Below, in pieces: positions 47,836 to 59,853 of a stretch of 64,000 nucleotides of DNA. The DNA is from Terebella lapidaria. Its lineage: Eukaryota; Annelida; Polychaeta; Terebellida; Terebellidae. The DNA lies in the NCBI GenBank assembly GCA_949152475.1, contig OX424555.1, positions 72,865,499 to 72,929,498 on the forward strand, written 5' to 3'. The translations under genes and the position numbers were made by a program. How positions within the stretch are numbered: the stretch's first letter is position 1; every line of letters starts with the position of its first letter. Under the pieces are notes generated by a model. It made no database searches, had not been told where the DNA came from, and saw nothing but the letters and a program-made list of their open reading frames with translations.

Positions 47836-48863
47836 ACCTGACGCGTTTGAGAAAAATGGAAACTAAACAACAATTCTTAGTCCCATTCCGTTATTTCTTC
47901 GAGGTAAATAGAGAACTGGACCAAAACGAACATAATCTTGTGCTGGGTCTTGGGTGTTATTTATTGACAGAGTTGTTTTACAATTCTAAATGGAATAAGT
48001 TTATGGGTGAAATGGACATGCAATTAGATAACTAATGAATAATATAAATATATTGCAGAAAGTTTTCACAGAGTGGAATTACGAAACTTTGTCAAGTCTG
48101 TTATCCTGTTGAGTATTTTCGATCAATCACTGGGTATGCCAGCGAATGTAATAACTAATGCTGCCAAATTTAGTCTTCAATATACTCTTAAATTATTAAA
48201 AAAAGTTAGCTGTAATAATTTTGAAGCCATAGACATAGAAGAGAGATGTTTGAAGCCAAACGGTGTGTCAGGTATGTTTGTGACAAAGTTCATCGGTATC
48301 AATTTCATGCACATTAAGAACGTTTATTGATAATCACATTTGCGGCACAACTATACATGTATTCCATACAAAACATCATGTACATACTCTCGTACAAAAT
48401 CTCCGGAGAATACCAGCATCAGGCCAAAAACATAATCATTCCAGGTATACTTTTTGAAATATATAGGTATATCTATAATATGCAAATTCCCATCTTACCC
48501 TGGATTGATTTCCCCATCATGTTCATTTTTTTACAGTTTACAATACATACGACATATAAAGCAAATTATGCTACAGCTGCCATGCCGGTAAGAGTAATCG
48601 TACCTGCACAGTGCGATTTTTCTATAATGGGAGTATATGTAATTCATATATCAATACAGCAGAGCGGTACGTGTACGTTAAGACAAAGATCGGATCGAAT
48701 TTGAATTCATCATACAATTAACACAGAGCATATTTCGTGAAAACATCGGATTTCTCTGCGAATACATAGCTCCTTTTCATCTATATCCGTTTTCGTATGA
48801 ATGTGTTTCCTCAGTTCCAAGTGAGCTATTTAACCGTTAACGGCTGTTCTCACGTAGCCAGAC
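47836..48863. other. Downstream of the GPCR stop; no gene seen
   Basis: AT-rich sequence expected to include the GPCR 3' UTR on the minus strand, though no clear poly(A) signal stands out close to the stop. Plus-strand frames at 47847-48330 look random and have no splice context. Confidence 0.35.
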
Positions 48864-49614
48864 TCACATAGAGCTATGTTTGCTGACGTTGGTGGAGACC
48901 ATCGGTGTGAGATGTGTCAGACCGTTCATCTCGGTTGAACTTCCCCGTCGCTTACCGCGCCACTGTCGCCAGAAACACTTGCAGCAGCACACCGTCTTGT
49001 AGAAATGCTTCTTGAAACTCTCGTTCATGAAGCAGTAGATGATCGGGTTGACACAGCAGTTAGAGTAGCCCGAGAGTTGGAAGAAGGCCTGTGCTATGAT
49101 GTAGCGTTGGTCGTGAGGAGAGTGGATCTTGAACAGCACGTACACGTGGTATGTGAAATACGGGAACCACGACACCGCAAAAAGCACAACGATGACGACG
49201 AGCATGCGCACTATGCGCTTCTTCTCTTGCAGACGCCGGTCGCTGTCACGTGGGCAATCCGTCGTCTCCCCGATTGGCTGACGCTTCCACAGCTTGTACG
49301 CGATACGACCGTACGTGATAAATACCACCAGCACAGGAGCTAGGTATAACAGTATGTAGGTGTAAAACGTGAACACGACATTCCAGGTATAGCTGGAAAA
49401 GTATTCGACGCAGCCGTAACCCATAGTCAGGTTGGTGATCATGGTGCCGTTCTCGTCCAAGGTGAAGTCCTCGATGAACGGTTCTAGTCGTTGTATAAAT
49501 ATCTGAGGGAGAACAGACAAAAAGCCTCCAACCCAAAAGGCGAATATCAGAATGCCTGCTCTGGTCAGTGTGTGGACATGGCGAGCCCGCAATGGATGGC
49601 AGATGGCGTAATAC
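48864..49614 (-). CDS. Peptide-type rhodopsin GPCR, coding exon 2 (residues 196-445)
   Basis: Starts after TTCCAG|G and completes the split arginine codon, giving DRYYAICHP at the TM3/ICL2 border. TM4 has W223. ECL2 carries sequons at N251 and N257 and C264, the partner of C171. TM5 has P289. ICL3 is short and basic, with PIGE at 309-312 as in several peptide receptors. TM6 has FAVSWFP (341-347), so Ser replaces the usual Cys of CWxP. TM7 has NPIIY (385-389). The tail holds a Cys cluster (405-409), a likely palmitoylation site, then a Ser/Thr-rich end. FMNESFKKH after TM7 is close to QRFP-receptor-like sequences. The stop is at 48864. Total length of 445 aa is normal for the family and I see no disabling change. 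Overlapping open frames on both strands here are shadows. Confidence 0.95.
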
Positions 49615-50088
49615 CTGGAACGAAATGCGTTCATTGAGAATCGAAGAATGGTTTAGTAAAAAAAACATAGGCACAAATTATACACGTTTTGACATTTTTA
49701 TCGATAATACATCGTCATTTTTTTAAAAAAAATTTGAATTATTTGCTATGCTATCACATTGAAACGTTGGGTTACGCATGCTTAGTCAAGTTTTACAAGC
49801 GTTTTAACGGAGTTAAACCGCACCAACGGATGTGTGTTTTCTTGTTTTTTTTAGTGACCTGTGCATGTGCAGTCGAGTTGTCTGAGCCTTGCATTTGCGT
49901 TCACGGGATAAATGGTGGCTTGCACAAGTGACATGCGCATCGAACATGTGGGAACAGAGTAAATTATCATTTGTGCGTAGTAAATATTGGCCGGTTCAGG
50001 AGGCAAAAACACACACGTAGCTGTTTAAATCGTGAAGATCCGTCAGATTGAACTAGAGTTATGACCTCAAAAGTAGTTTTCAAGATGG

Positions 50089-50164
50089 CCGGACACCCCA
50101 GACGCTATTCAGCTTCGTTTGCATTGTTGTCAGTTTGAATGTTTTCCGAGTTTTGTTGGAGAAA
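50089..50164 (+). other. Possible plus-strand first exon (weak)
   Basis: TTTTCAAGATGGCCGGACAC places an ATG in a YY1-like initiator context, and GAGAAAG|GTGAGT at 50158-50170 is a strong donor. The frame from the ATG closes after 17 codons, so at best this is a 5' untranslated exon of an unseen gene. Confidence 0.15.
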
Positions 50165-50170
50165 GGTGAG

Positions 50171-52146
50171 TTTTTCTCGGGCAGGTCAAACCTCGATTTT
50201 TGTTTTGATATAATGTTTACCTGGTTCCGGATAGGACTGGGGTCGGCCGCGTTATGTATCTACTTGGCGAGTGACATCTCGTACATGTATGAAGGGAATA
50301 TAGTTATTATTTTCAGATTTAGCCTTTATATTTTGATGTTGCTGTTTAAATGTCATCCGTTTATGCATCTTCGATCATATTACACATATCAACTAATAGA
50401 CACAAATAAACTATGCATGCTCTTCACATGACAATTGATCTCATATAGTCTCGTGAAAATTATTCAAATCTCTTGTGGTTTGCTCATTCAATTGGAGGCA
50501 ATGGAAAACGTTTCATTGTGGCTATGGTGTTTAAACTACTGTGTAAAAGCGGAAGAGCAGATGCGGATTTATTGTTGGAATTTCAGCAACACTAAAAAAT
50601 AGTTTTCGATAATGCAAAGTAAAATATAGCATGATACATTGAATAATATTATCAACCTGGACTACACATATCGAAATGATCTTATCGATCGGTCGACATG
50701 GTTCATGTAGTGTCGATATAATGATTGTGTTGTCATATCAGACTGAATGCATGAAAAGAGCCGTCACTTGAACAGGTGTTGTTCTTACATAACGTTCCGT
50801 GATTGATAATTCCAAGAAAACTGCCGCGGAAGAGAACAGGGAATCACTGTGTATTGTCCTTTGTGTTGCTCATGTGTGTTAAGGACGGGTGCATTGATTA
50901 TTTGCGCTTGTGGACCGCCAGTCAGGTTCACAGGGGTCCACACCATTTATGGACAGAGAACATCTGCTCATACCATCAAGATGGTAATATTCACCTTCTT
51001 AACATCGGGTTATACAAAGACCAAAGAAACAGCGAACCCAGTCTATGATGTATGGAGACGGTGCAACAAGACGATATTAATACTGCTTCGGGTTATTAAA
51101 TCGTGGGCAAATGTACCAGCAAATGGAGTGCTGACATTTGCATCGCACAACATAATTAGAATTGATTACCTATGACGGATGTGAACCTGCGAAGAACCAA
51201 TAATGGTACAGTTTCTGTCTTTACTATGAGATTGCTTTACACGTTGGGTATTGCAACTTTCCTTTTCAGGATGATTTTCAACAACGGGATTGACAATGAA
51301 GATACATTATTCCTAGAGGGCAAATACGAAAACCTATCAAAAAGTTAAGTAGTTACATAACAGCCATCATTCTGTGATGTGAGCAATTCAAGAAATTCCA
51401 GAGTGAACTTACAAAGGAAACACCAGCAAGTTATAGAATTATAACAACGAGACGGAACACATGAATTCAAGAACACCTACTCATTATACATATTGCCCGG
51501 TCGTGTGAATGTCTGCATTTAAAGATCGAGCATCAAAGGTCTGCTTTGCATTGTGTGAGATTAAAGATATTGTGAATACAAGTCATCCTGTAATAATTAC
51601 AATGATATTTGAATATTCCCACCTCTCTCTCGGTACTACTGTAGTACTTGGTACCAGACATTATGCCTTTAATATAATAATAAAGGACCTCATAAGAACG
51701 CTTATGAAACTGTTCAAAGTGTTAAACATCTAAGAATCTGACAGACCCTCAGAGGATCCCCAAAATATATTTATTTGGTATATTCAAGGAAATGTGTAAA
51801 TGTATTCGAAAAAGACCCCAGTTCCTCTCGCATTACCTGTATATTTACGTCGTCACATAGCTACTGGTCCGTTATCGGAACTCTCACGGGACATGAAATG
51901 CTAACACTGCAGACAGAAGGCTGACAGCAACAGACTGCAAACGAACTGTTCCCCTTTTGTGGTACGCAACAACACGCAAGGTACCGCAGGGAACAACGAA
52001 TTCGAACGCTAACGCAATTTCCGGAGGCTATTTTAATAGGTAGTCAGGAAAATCGACATTTTAGTCCGGATACGACCCCATGGATGCATACTCGTGAAAT
52101 GCACAGGAGCTATTACATGAAAGTAACAATACAAAAATCAACTTAA
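50171..52146. other. GPCR intron sequence; no feature seen
   Basis: Low-complexity-free AT-rich sequence with scattered short frames. I found no repeat partner or exon. Confidence 0.4.
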
Positions 52147-52633
52147 AGTGGAATAATCGGTTTTTGAAATTCATTATCAATCAATTGGCTAGTATATTAT
52201 AATAGATATATCACCTTTCCAACCCCCAAAATACGTGCGCATGACCCTGCAGTGGAGTTTGAACATATCGTAAAAACGCACGATGTGAACGCATTGTTTA
52301 CATCTGCGCTAACATAAACAAGAGTTTTTCTATATTCTCGTTATTCGCAAAATAAAAGAATCAAACTGAATATTTGGGGTTCCATCACTATAATATACCA
52401 TACATGTACGAGTTTCAAGCGATTGGGTGGTGTATGTTTCTATTTTTTCATGTATTTTTGTTAATTTTGCATCACTGTATGGAAACAGTTCCGTGCGAAA
52501 GTATTTTTAAAATCAGATTTTCAATGGCAAATTTAGACAAATTCGTGTGTGCCTTGGAACTTTTGCGCAGCTGCTCTGAGAATAGAGCTATTGATCACTT
52601 TTAACCGGAAAACCAATAACCGATTATTGCACT
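52147..52633. mobile_element. MITE, copy 2 of the AGTGGAAT family
   Basis: Left end AGTGGAATAATCGGTTTTT and right end reversed AGTGCAATAATCGGTTATT form a TIR of about 19 bp, with TTAA on each side (52143-52146, 52634-52637). Length 487 bp; matches 24436-24909 throughout. TTAA flanks suggest piggyBac-like targeting, but they may be part of the TIR. Confidence 0.75.
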
Positions 52634-52871
52634 TTAATTTGAGTTCGGATTATCATACTGATTTTCAATAAATTTTAATGTTTTCAAGTGAATGCTATTG
52701 TGGTAACTGTGCAGGGTGTAATATACACCGAATGTATATCCTCTAGAATGCGTCTGAATAGTTTTATGCTTTTTAAGGTATATGTATCGAGTTGATGAAT
52801 AATTGCGACATTAAAAAACGAATTAACTTCTAATCTATAGATTTTGAAGAAACTAACGAATCCTACTTATC

Positions 52872-53276
52872 GTAGTCCGCTACAAACAGTGAGGCAAAGA
52901 AGAGTCAAAATTAAAGTCATTTCTTGAATATTATCTCTCAAAAATGACATATTTTAGAGTAACTGATCAGCATCCTAATACTGAAAAGAAACTAGGGGGT
53001 CACCGTGCTCGTTTCTTCTAAATATTCGATCAAATTCACAGACATTTACCTAAAATGAAATAAATTATGGCATTATTGCACATTTTTTGGTCCATATTCA
53101 CATCTTTTTTCGGGTTTCCATGCGAACGGATACGGTGACTCCCTATTTTCTTTTCAGTTTTAGGATGCTGAACAGTTACTCTATAAAATATATCATTTTT
53201 GAAGCTCTTATGTTGATACAGTTATTTATTATTAAAATGCTTTGACCAACTCCCCTCACTGTTTGGAGCGGACTAC
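52872..53276. mobile_element. Foldback MITE, about 405 bp
   Basis: GTAGTCCGCTACAAACAGTG (52872-52891) pairs with CACTGTTTGGAGCGGACTAC (53257-53276). Inner arms also pair: AGAGTAACTGATCAGCATCC against GGATGCTGAACAGTTACTCT, and GGGGGTCACCGT against ACGGTGACTCCC. CTTA/TTA words lie outside each end, so a TA or TTA target is likely. No coding. Confidence 0.8.
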
Positions 53277-56200
53277 CTTAACACAGACTATATGAGATAA
53301 AGGAATATATCCACTTTCAATTGGTGTTCGAGTTATAAACCACGTTGGCTCTACAAACGGTCCTGAAATACATGTAAGTCATTATGGTAATTGCCTGGAA
53401 TTTTCTTCAGGAGTGATTCCTACTCTCACAAATTACTGTGATCTATTCATGTCGTTCTTGAGATACATGCGTATTGCGCAATTAGCTGCTTCATTAACTA
53501 TGTTTACTGATGTACCTGACAGATTAATCAGCAGTGGGTGTGGTGTTGACAGAGATATGATACTGCTGTGGTTATTGATCAATGGCAAGCTGCAATGGCA
53601 AGTCTCAAAAGGTGTCGCAGGTCCACACTACGACTTTGGATAATAGGGACCAATTAGGTTGTTTGATATCGTATCTATCTTGTTCTCTGTCTTCTGATCA
53701 AACAACATCCGAGACCAACTGTTCGAAGATGTTATGAGAGGGGTTCATGTAAATACTGGCTAACAATGCGCTCTAAGCAGTTCAGATTTCATGTCATTTT
53801 TGTATATCTGATCTGTTGCCATTTTGTGCAAGTAATCTGTGGGCATGTCACTGGTCAACATGACAACCATCAACACGGTAGGAACCCAACTACCGTAAAT
53901 AACGCAACGTACGATAGTAGTACGGGCGATGGCGGCAGGCGAGTAGCTTGTGTGGTACGTTTAAGATTGTCGCCTTTAGAACACATGTAGAACAAACAAT
54001 CAATGGTGTGTTTTGATAGTTATTGACGTTTCGCATCTATCGGTGTATGTTATTTTGGTAACATCGCTCTCAGTTGTTCAGAAAATAGAAATCGTCTGGT
54101 CACTATCATAACGTCGGATCAGCAGATCTGGTTACTACCATAACGCCGAGCGTGTACTATCATAATAGTGGAGTTTTTTATCGTGATAAAGGTATGCTGT
54201 GACGGGTGATATCAGGAGACGGACAGACTTATAGCAATATTTATCTCCCGAAATTAATCCCAGAGATATCGATACGCCATGTTTGCACTCAATGGAATGA
54301 GGTTTTCATGGATGATCATGATTGCATTGTACACGTTTATGTACTTTTAATTTTCCTTCATTACTGGTCATCATTCAAAATGTAGGAGAGAAGGCCTAGT
54401 TCATTGGACAATGTGTCGCCCTTGAGCTGCCACCAGTACACAAAAAGGAAGGCTTCAAGTTTATTATTTGCCTAAAAATAGTTAATGCAAAATCAATCGC
54501 ATCAAAGTTACTTCCTTCCGCAGCACAGTCAAAAGAAACTCGGGGAGATCAAGGATATTCCGGCAGATATACGTACAAAGCACTACCCTGTTCATCTGAC
54601 ACTATGTACTAGGCAATATTTGTGAACGGTCTTTGCTGTTCACAAAATGCCCATGCGTCGTCCATTGACACTACACACACAGTGTTCCAAACAAACATTC
54701 AGGCGTACATGTCACGCACTATGAAGACAGCGTGCTGGAACTTTCTGTTTCAATAGGTATAGTCATCCATACCGAGGAACAATGCCAGGTGATCGATGAA
54801 ATGGTTACACCAAATGGTTACACCAGAGCTAGTTCCAACATGACAGGAAACAAAACATAAATTCAGTTCCATTTGCAGTTTAAGTTCCGTTACACATGCT
54901 AAGTCTCGATGCAATTTGTAAGAGATTCCTCTATCGACTGATGTTAGCCACGTCAGCGCTCAATTGGCGCACTTTCCTTGGCATGCATGCCGATCCCACA
55001 GAACTATATTGAAAATTTATCATCATAGTCTTTAGTTACGGAATACAGTTGCCCAAATACTTGTGACCACAAAGGATTGATAAATCTGGGCACGAAGTAA
55101 TATAGGTTAGGACATGTACATTGATTAGACATGTTTTGTCTATAATGTTTTGTCCACCATGCTAGCATGTTACAATTTACATGGACAAGGCTGCTGTTAC
55201 GAAAACACTGTAACATCAGCACAGACATTTCGTAAAGGAATAACCTCCATTCAATCCAAACATTCTAAATATGATATTGGACCTTATTTTAAGTGCCCAC
55301 ATTAGTACACACGACTAATCCACATTTTGTCTTTGTGACGTCAACATTTTCACTTGTCAATACTCACAAGATATGATAATTGAAGCGTTTTTTTTCTCTC
55401 CCGACAAGAAATAACGCTGTCAAATGTCAAGGTAAACTGCTATTTCCCAAGTTGATAGGCCAATTACGATTTGGAAGCTTTCAAGAATTGATTTCCGTTG
55501 TTAAGAACTGCTGGTGCTCTCGAGTCGTCCCGGACAGGACAAGGGTTCACAATGGGACCAGTCGTCTCGCAGACACCAGTGGCCTCCATCGTCTTGGGGG
55601 TTTTCTTCATTACGGACAATTTTCTGGAGACGGGACCTACTTCTGATGTTAGCCACCTACTGAGAGGTTTTCGACCGAAAAATCCCCGATGTGTGGATAA
55701 CCCTATCCTATTTCCTGCACCAAAATCATTTCATGCACCAAAATCATTTGAATTCCCATTTTTGTGCTTTTTATATAAGTCGATAGAGGAAGTTGATACA
55801 GTTTTGCAGACTCAAATTAAGTGTTTCTGTCAGTGTTTCTATCCACTCCAGACAGACTTGTTTCTGTAAGTGTTTCTGTCCTCTCAAGACAGGCGTGGTA
55901 TTCTTTGTGTTTGTATGGCGAAAGTGTTCTTATTCGCTTCCTTCCATTGCGCGACTATTATACTTGTATAACAACAACATATTAATTACTCTCGGACGCT
56001 GGTGTGAGATATCTGCATGGTTCAATTTACACAATCCATCTAAAGTAAGACATCGAACTAGCGGACAATGACATTTCCGGCCTGGATGTACATGTACAGT
56101 TGTATTTATTACCGTCAGTACAAAAAAAAGGGTTTGTGCTAATGTGTGATAATTATCGCATGACCGAGAAACTCAAAGTGCGCACAATAGAATTGTTATA

Positions 56201-58640
56201 GATTTTGTATTCAGTACGACAGACTTACGATGAAATGGCAGTATATAGGTATCACCGAAGAGAAATGTCGGTCTACATCACTAATGGGGCACGAGTGTAA
56301 ATGACGTTTTCCTCAGCACGGAAGACAGGACATCAGTTGTTGGAGTAATCTATTAACGTGCATTCAATAATCGTGGTTTATGAGTTCTAAGTAAAATATA
56401 TGAAGATATTTGGATTGAAATACATGTAGTAGCTGTTGTTTGGGGTGAGTAACAACTTAACTGGTGGGCTCAGAGAAACACCCAGTAACGGAAAAGTAAA
56501 ATCAGCTAACACAAAAGCCAATAATGGAAATCCTAATTTATTTTCTCCCTGAAGATTGCTACAGAATTAAAATGTTCAACGGGTCACACGAAACAAGCAT
56601 AAATTAATAAAATACAGTCACACTTGTTGACTCCTCTAGGGGTCAGTACATGCCTCGTTATCTGTTTCTAATAAATAATATATTCCGAGTTATCCGTGGG
56701 CACTGGTTTCCTGGAATAACACAATCGATCTAACTACCACAAGCTCTCCACCACACGCTCAACCCGGATCATACACAGTGTATATAACAAGTGATACCTG
56801 CTTCAAACACACGTGTCTCACAGTCTATCTCAATTACTACGTCCGACTGTGTAACAGAACTACATTTTCAATTCCAAGATCTATGTCTTTCCATATGTTG
56901 TAAACTGTAATGCTAGTACGACCCCAAATTGTTCATGACATGTTTTCTTTTGCAAGACATGCCTAAGGGTGTTCTTCGCATGAGTTGGATATAATCAAAT
57001 TCAAGTTTCAAAATACAAAAATGCACAGGTTGACATACATGTTCAAAATATTGTTCATTCTACAAAGTTAACGGAACATGTGTGTAAATCGTTGTTTTTC
57101 AAATGTTTCATTATTTGTTTTCGCCGGGGATTTTTCATCTCTAGGTTTGCATATCCTGTTTCATGTTTTTCAGTGGTTTATCCTAGGCTGGTAAATAGTT
57201 CTCGTCGTAAACGAAAATGGTTATTAAAAATCGACTTATTTATCATTAGATATTGACGTAGCGACAGTGGCACTGTTCAGAGTTATGAGCACATAGGAAT
57301 AACCTGCAAAGTGAGTAGTTATATCAGCGATCGTAACCAATGTTATAGCAATCTTATAAATAATACAGAGCCCTGACGCGAGTAAATGACTTGACCAACA
57401 GGTCCTGGTTCGCTAAATGTTAACTTACCCAGGACAACCATTATTTTCCCCTTTGACCCTGCCGAGTTTGAACTAGAGATGAGGAAATGTAAATATCAAT
57501 TTTATATACTTTCAATCAAGGAGACCTGTTCCCATAATTCTGTACATTTAATAAAAATATGATAGACAATATAAGATGTTCTGGCCTTGGCAACTACAAG
57601 AGCTGTTCACTTTAATTTCCTTCAAGTGGGTTGATGAGATACACGTGTGTAAAAACATACATGTGTGTGAAGAAAAAAAAAAGATGTACGCCCCACGTTT
57701 CCATAAAACTATCATTGCCATTACTTAAACCTGAACGAAAGTTTTGGAAAAGGGATCAGGTACGTAAATATTATGTCGGCATTTGTAAAAATTCTCCAAC
57801 CATGAATCATTGCAAACCTTTGTGTAAATATGTGATAACTGGTGCACCGATTGTGATCATGTTATACTAGCTGTTCCTCAAGGCTGGTATACACCAGGCC
57901 ACAACCCACATGCTACGGGGTTTTTTTTCCTTTGCTTCCTACTACGATGCAAGAAAATCATGCGGTGGTCGCATTTGTTCTTCCATAAATCTGAACCCTT
58001 CTGGAGGGAAAAACGAATTAAACTTCTTATATCTGAAGAAGTAGTAAATGGAGTGTGTAATAACGAGCAACGTAATTCAATGAATGGATTCAACAGCCGC
58101 CTACTCGATCCCTGCTACTGGCCTTGATGTTCGCTATCCTGTTTGTGTTGTTTTACAGCTGTTGGTACTGCTGTTATTTTTCGCCGCGAACAAGCGGAAG
58201 AAGGTTGATGTTTCAGTTCCTTGTTTATGACTGAATACGAAGCCGACGACACCGCGGTCTTGTTCACAGGACTCATCCGTTAACAGGAATCATTGATCGC
58301 CGAGATTTCAGAACATATCACCCATGTCTGCCTCTAGAAGTCGTTTTGATCTTTTGACATAAACTTTGCAATGGTCGTAAAAACCCCATTCTCGGTAGTT
58401 GTAAAAAATAACGCAGCTGCGAACACGTCAAAATACGTTTCATTCATATCATTAGTTCCTAGATCTGATATGTGATTTGTACTTTCACCTTTAGGCTCGG
58501 ATTTTCCAATCAATACAACCTAATTCACACTGGTGCACTGGCAGTATACATATACTATGATCCTTTCAACTCGTTTACACTGCTTTTTGCTGATAATTTT
58601 GCGATGCTAAATGGTATCGTATTGGTATCGTAACTTAGCA
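53277..58640. other. GPCR intron sequence with few features
   Basis: Apart from the weak candidate at 53766-53946, a GC-richer patch at 55500-55690 is open for 123 codons (55498-55869) without recognisable domains. The phrase CACCAAAATCATTT is repeated at 55727-55751. Nothing else is supportable. Confidence 0.35.
53766..53946 (+). other. Possible signal-peptide exon (weak)
   Basis: Begins MRSKQFRFHVIFVYLICCHF, a basic start and hydrophobic core, followed by VQVICG and a His/Asn-rich polar part with an NAT sequon. Two possible donors follow (CACG|GTAGGA near 53878 and GTGTG|GTACGT near 53955). A small secreted protein with downstream exons is conceivable, but no promoter or acceptor partner was found. 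Confidence 0.2.
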
Positions 58641-59040
58641 TACTTCACATGGGACCCAAGCGAAAATGTTCTTCCAAATATCGTACTTATGTCGCAAAAA
58701 ATGAAGAAGTTGGCAATCTACCCCAATTTTGAATTTAGTCCCATTGAATTTCTGGGTACGCACACGACTTTGTGCATTTGCTTGCTTTAGTACCGATCCA
58801 GTCTTTTGAAATATGCATGTCTGTGCAGGGTACACCCTAATGTGTCAACTGGTACAAAACTACAACAATAATTCCATCACTGGTGGATGTATACACGACC
58901 AAATACTGGAATATGTCCAGATTCCTGAGATGCCGTTTTGGGCAGAAATCTACCATTGGTATAAATTGCCAACTTTTTACATTTTGGGGACATAGTGTGA
59001 AATTTGGCAGAAAGTTGCTGTTCGACTCCGAAGTGAAGTA
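58641..59040. mobile_element. Foldback MITE, 400 bp, near GPCR exon 1
   Basis: TACTTCAC at 58641 and GTGAAGTA at 59033-59040 form the ends. The arms pair through CTTCCAAATATCG with its diverged partner, and GAAGTTGGCAATCTACC with GGTATAAATTGCCAACTTTT, separated by about 250 bp. Diverged, non-coding. Confidence 0.6.
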
Positions 59041-59266
59041 TTCCAAGTTATATTACAATACCAATAATCGCCGCAAAGATATCAGCGAAAAACAGTGTAA
59101 ACGAGCTAAAGCAATCGGAGTATACATTCAAAACAAAAATCGCTTGGGAGTTTTTGATGATAATTTTTTTCACATAGTATTATTATGTGTAGATTACTAT
59201 TGGGTGACTTATGCGAGGCCTCAATTCAAAAACCGATATATGATGGGTCGATATGATCTTACTGAC

Positions 59267-59853
59267 CTGTCGAGGGCGATCCCGGTGAGAGTCAGGATGC
59301 TAGCGACGATTACCACACCCTGGAAGTAGCGAGTGAACTTGCACATGGCCTCGCCGAGCGTCCAGGAGCGATCGATGTACCAGACCAGCTGTAAGGGCAT
59401 GGTGACTCCGGCCACAAGCAGGTCGCTGACAGCCAGCGACACCAGGAAAGCGTTGGTCACTGTGCGCATCTTAGCGTGGCGGGCCACCACCAGGATCACC
59501 AAGGAGTTGCCGATTAGCGACAGCAGGATGATGACGGCGAACGCTATCATAATGAAGGATTTGACACCTCCCGGAAGTCCCTGCGGCATGTGGTTCAACT
59601 CGTTCCTGATAAAGTCAATCATGTCGTCCTGGTAGTAGTAACTGTAGACACTGTAGTAGTAGTCGGAGAAGTTCGTGAAATTGCTAAGTGCAATGTCGTA
59701 TAAAGGTGCGTCGTGTTCGCTGTCCAGTGCGTGAGTCCCAAGTCCGTCCACTTGTCCGCTCGCTCTGTTTGCCTCGGACGCCAAGGGCGAAGACGCGCCA
59801 GTCACAGTGAGCTCCGTCCCATTGCCGCCACCGCCGATCTCTGGGTAATCCAT
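59267..59853 (-). CDS. Peptide-type rhodopsin GPCR, coding exon 1 (residues 1-196)
   Basis: Encodes the N-terminus to the end of TM3 of a class A GPCR expected at the plasma membrane. The extracellular N-terminus of about 98 residues has sequons at N11, N58 and N61 and a Tyr/acid-rich stretch at residues 64-77. TM1 is about 99-124 with N116 (1.50), TM2 about 135-158 with D144 (2.50), ECL1 has W164, and C171 is the TM3 disulfide cysteine. The exon ends inside the DRY motif: D195 is complete and two bases of the R196 codon precede the donor AG|GTCAGT. The start at 59853 has a good context (G at -3 and +4) and gives a normal N-terminus. An in-frame Met at 60090 would add 79 residues that look untranslated. 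The sequence resembles QRFP, tachykinin, orexin and allatotropin receptors; the exact ligand family cannot be assigned by reading. Confidence 0.93.

Larger units (their letters stand above)
49615..59266 (-). other. 9.65 kb phase-2 intron of the GPCR gene
   Basis: GT at 59266-59265 and AG at 49616-49615 flank a phase-2 intron between the two coding exons. An intron at the DRY arginine is a common position in class A peptide receptors. The intron holds three mobile-element remnants (52147-52633, 52872-53276, 58641-59040) and two speculative plus-strand exons. The rest is AT-rich sequence in which I see no supported feature. Confidence 0.9.

Noticed and set aside
47847-48330. Two plus-strand frames of 62 and 85 codons
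   Set aside because: Random-looking composition, no conserved motif, and no splice or promoter support.
49005-49674. Open frames overlapping GPCR exon 2 on both strands (49005-49343, 49246-49674)
   Set aside because: Shadows of the conserved exon in other frames.
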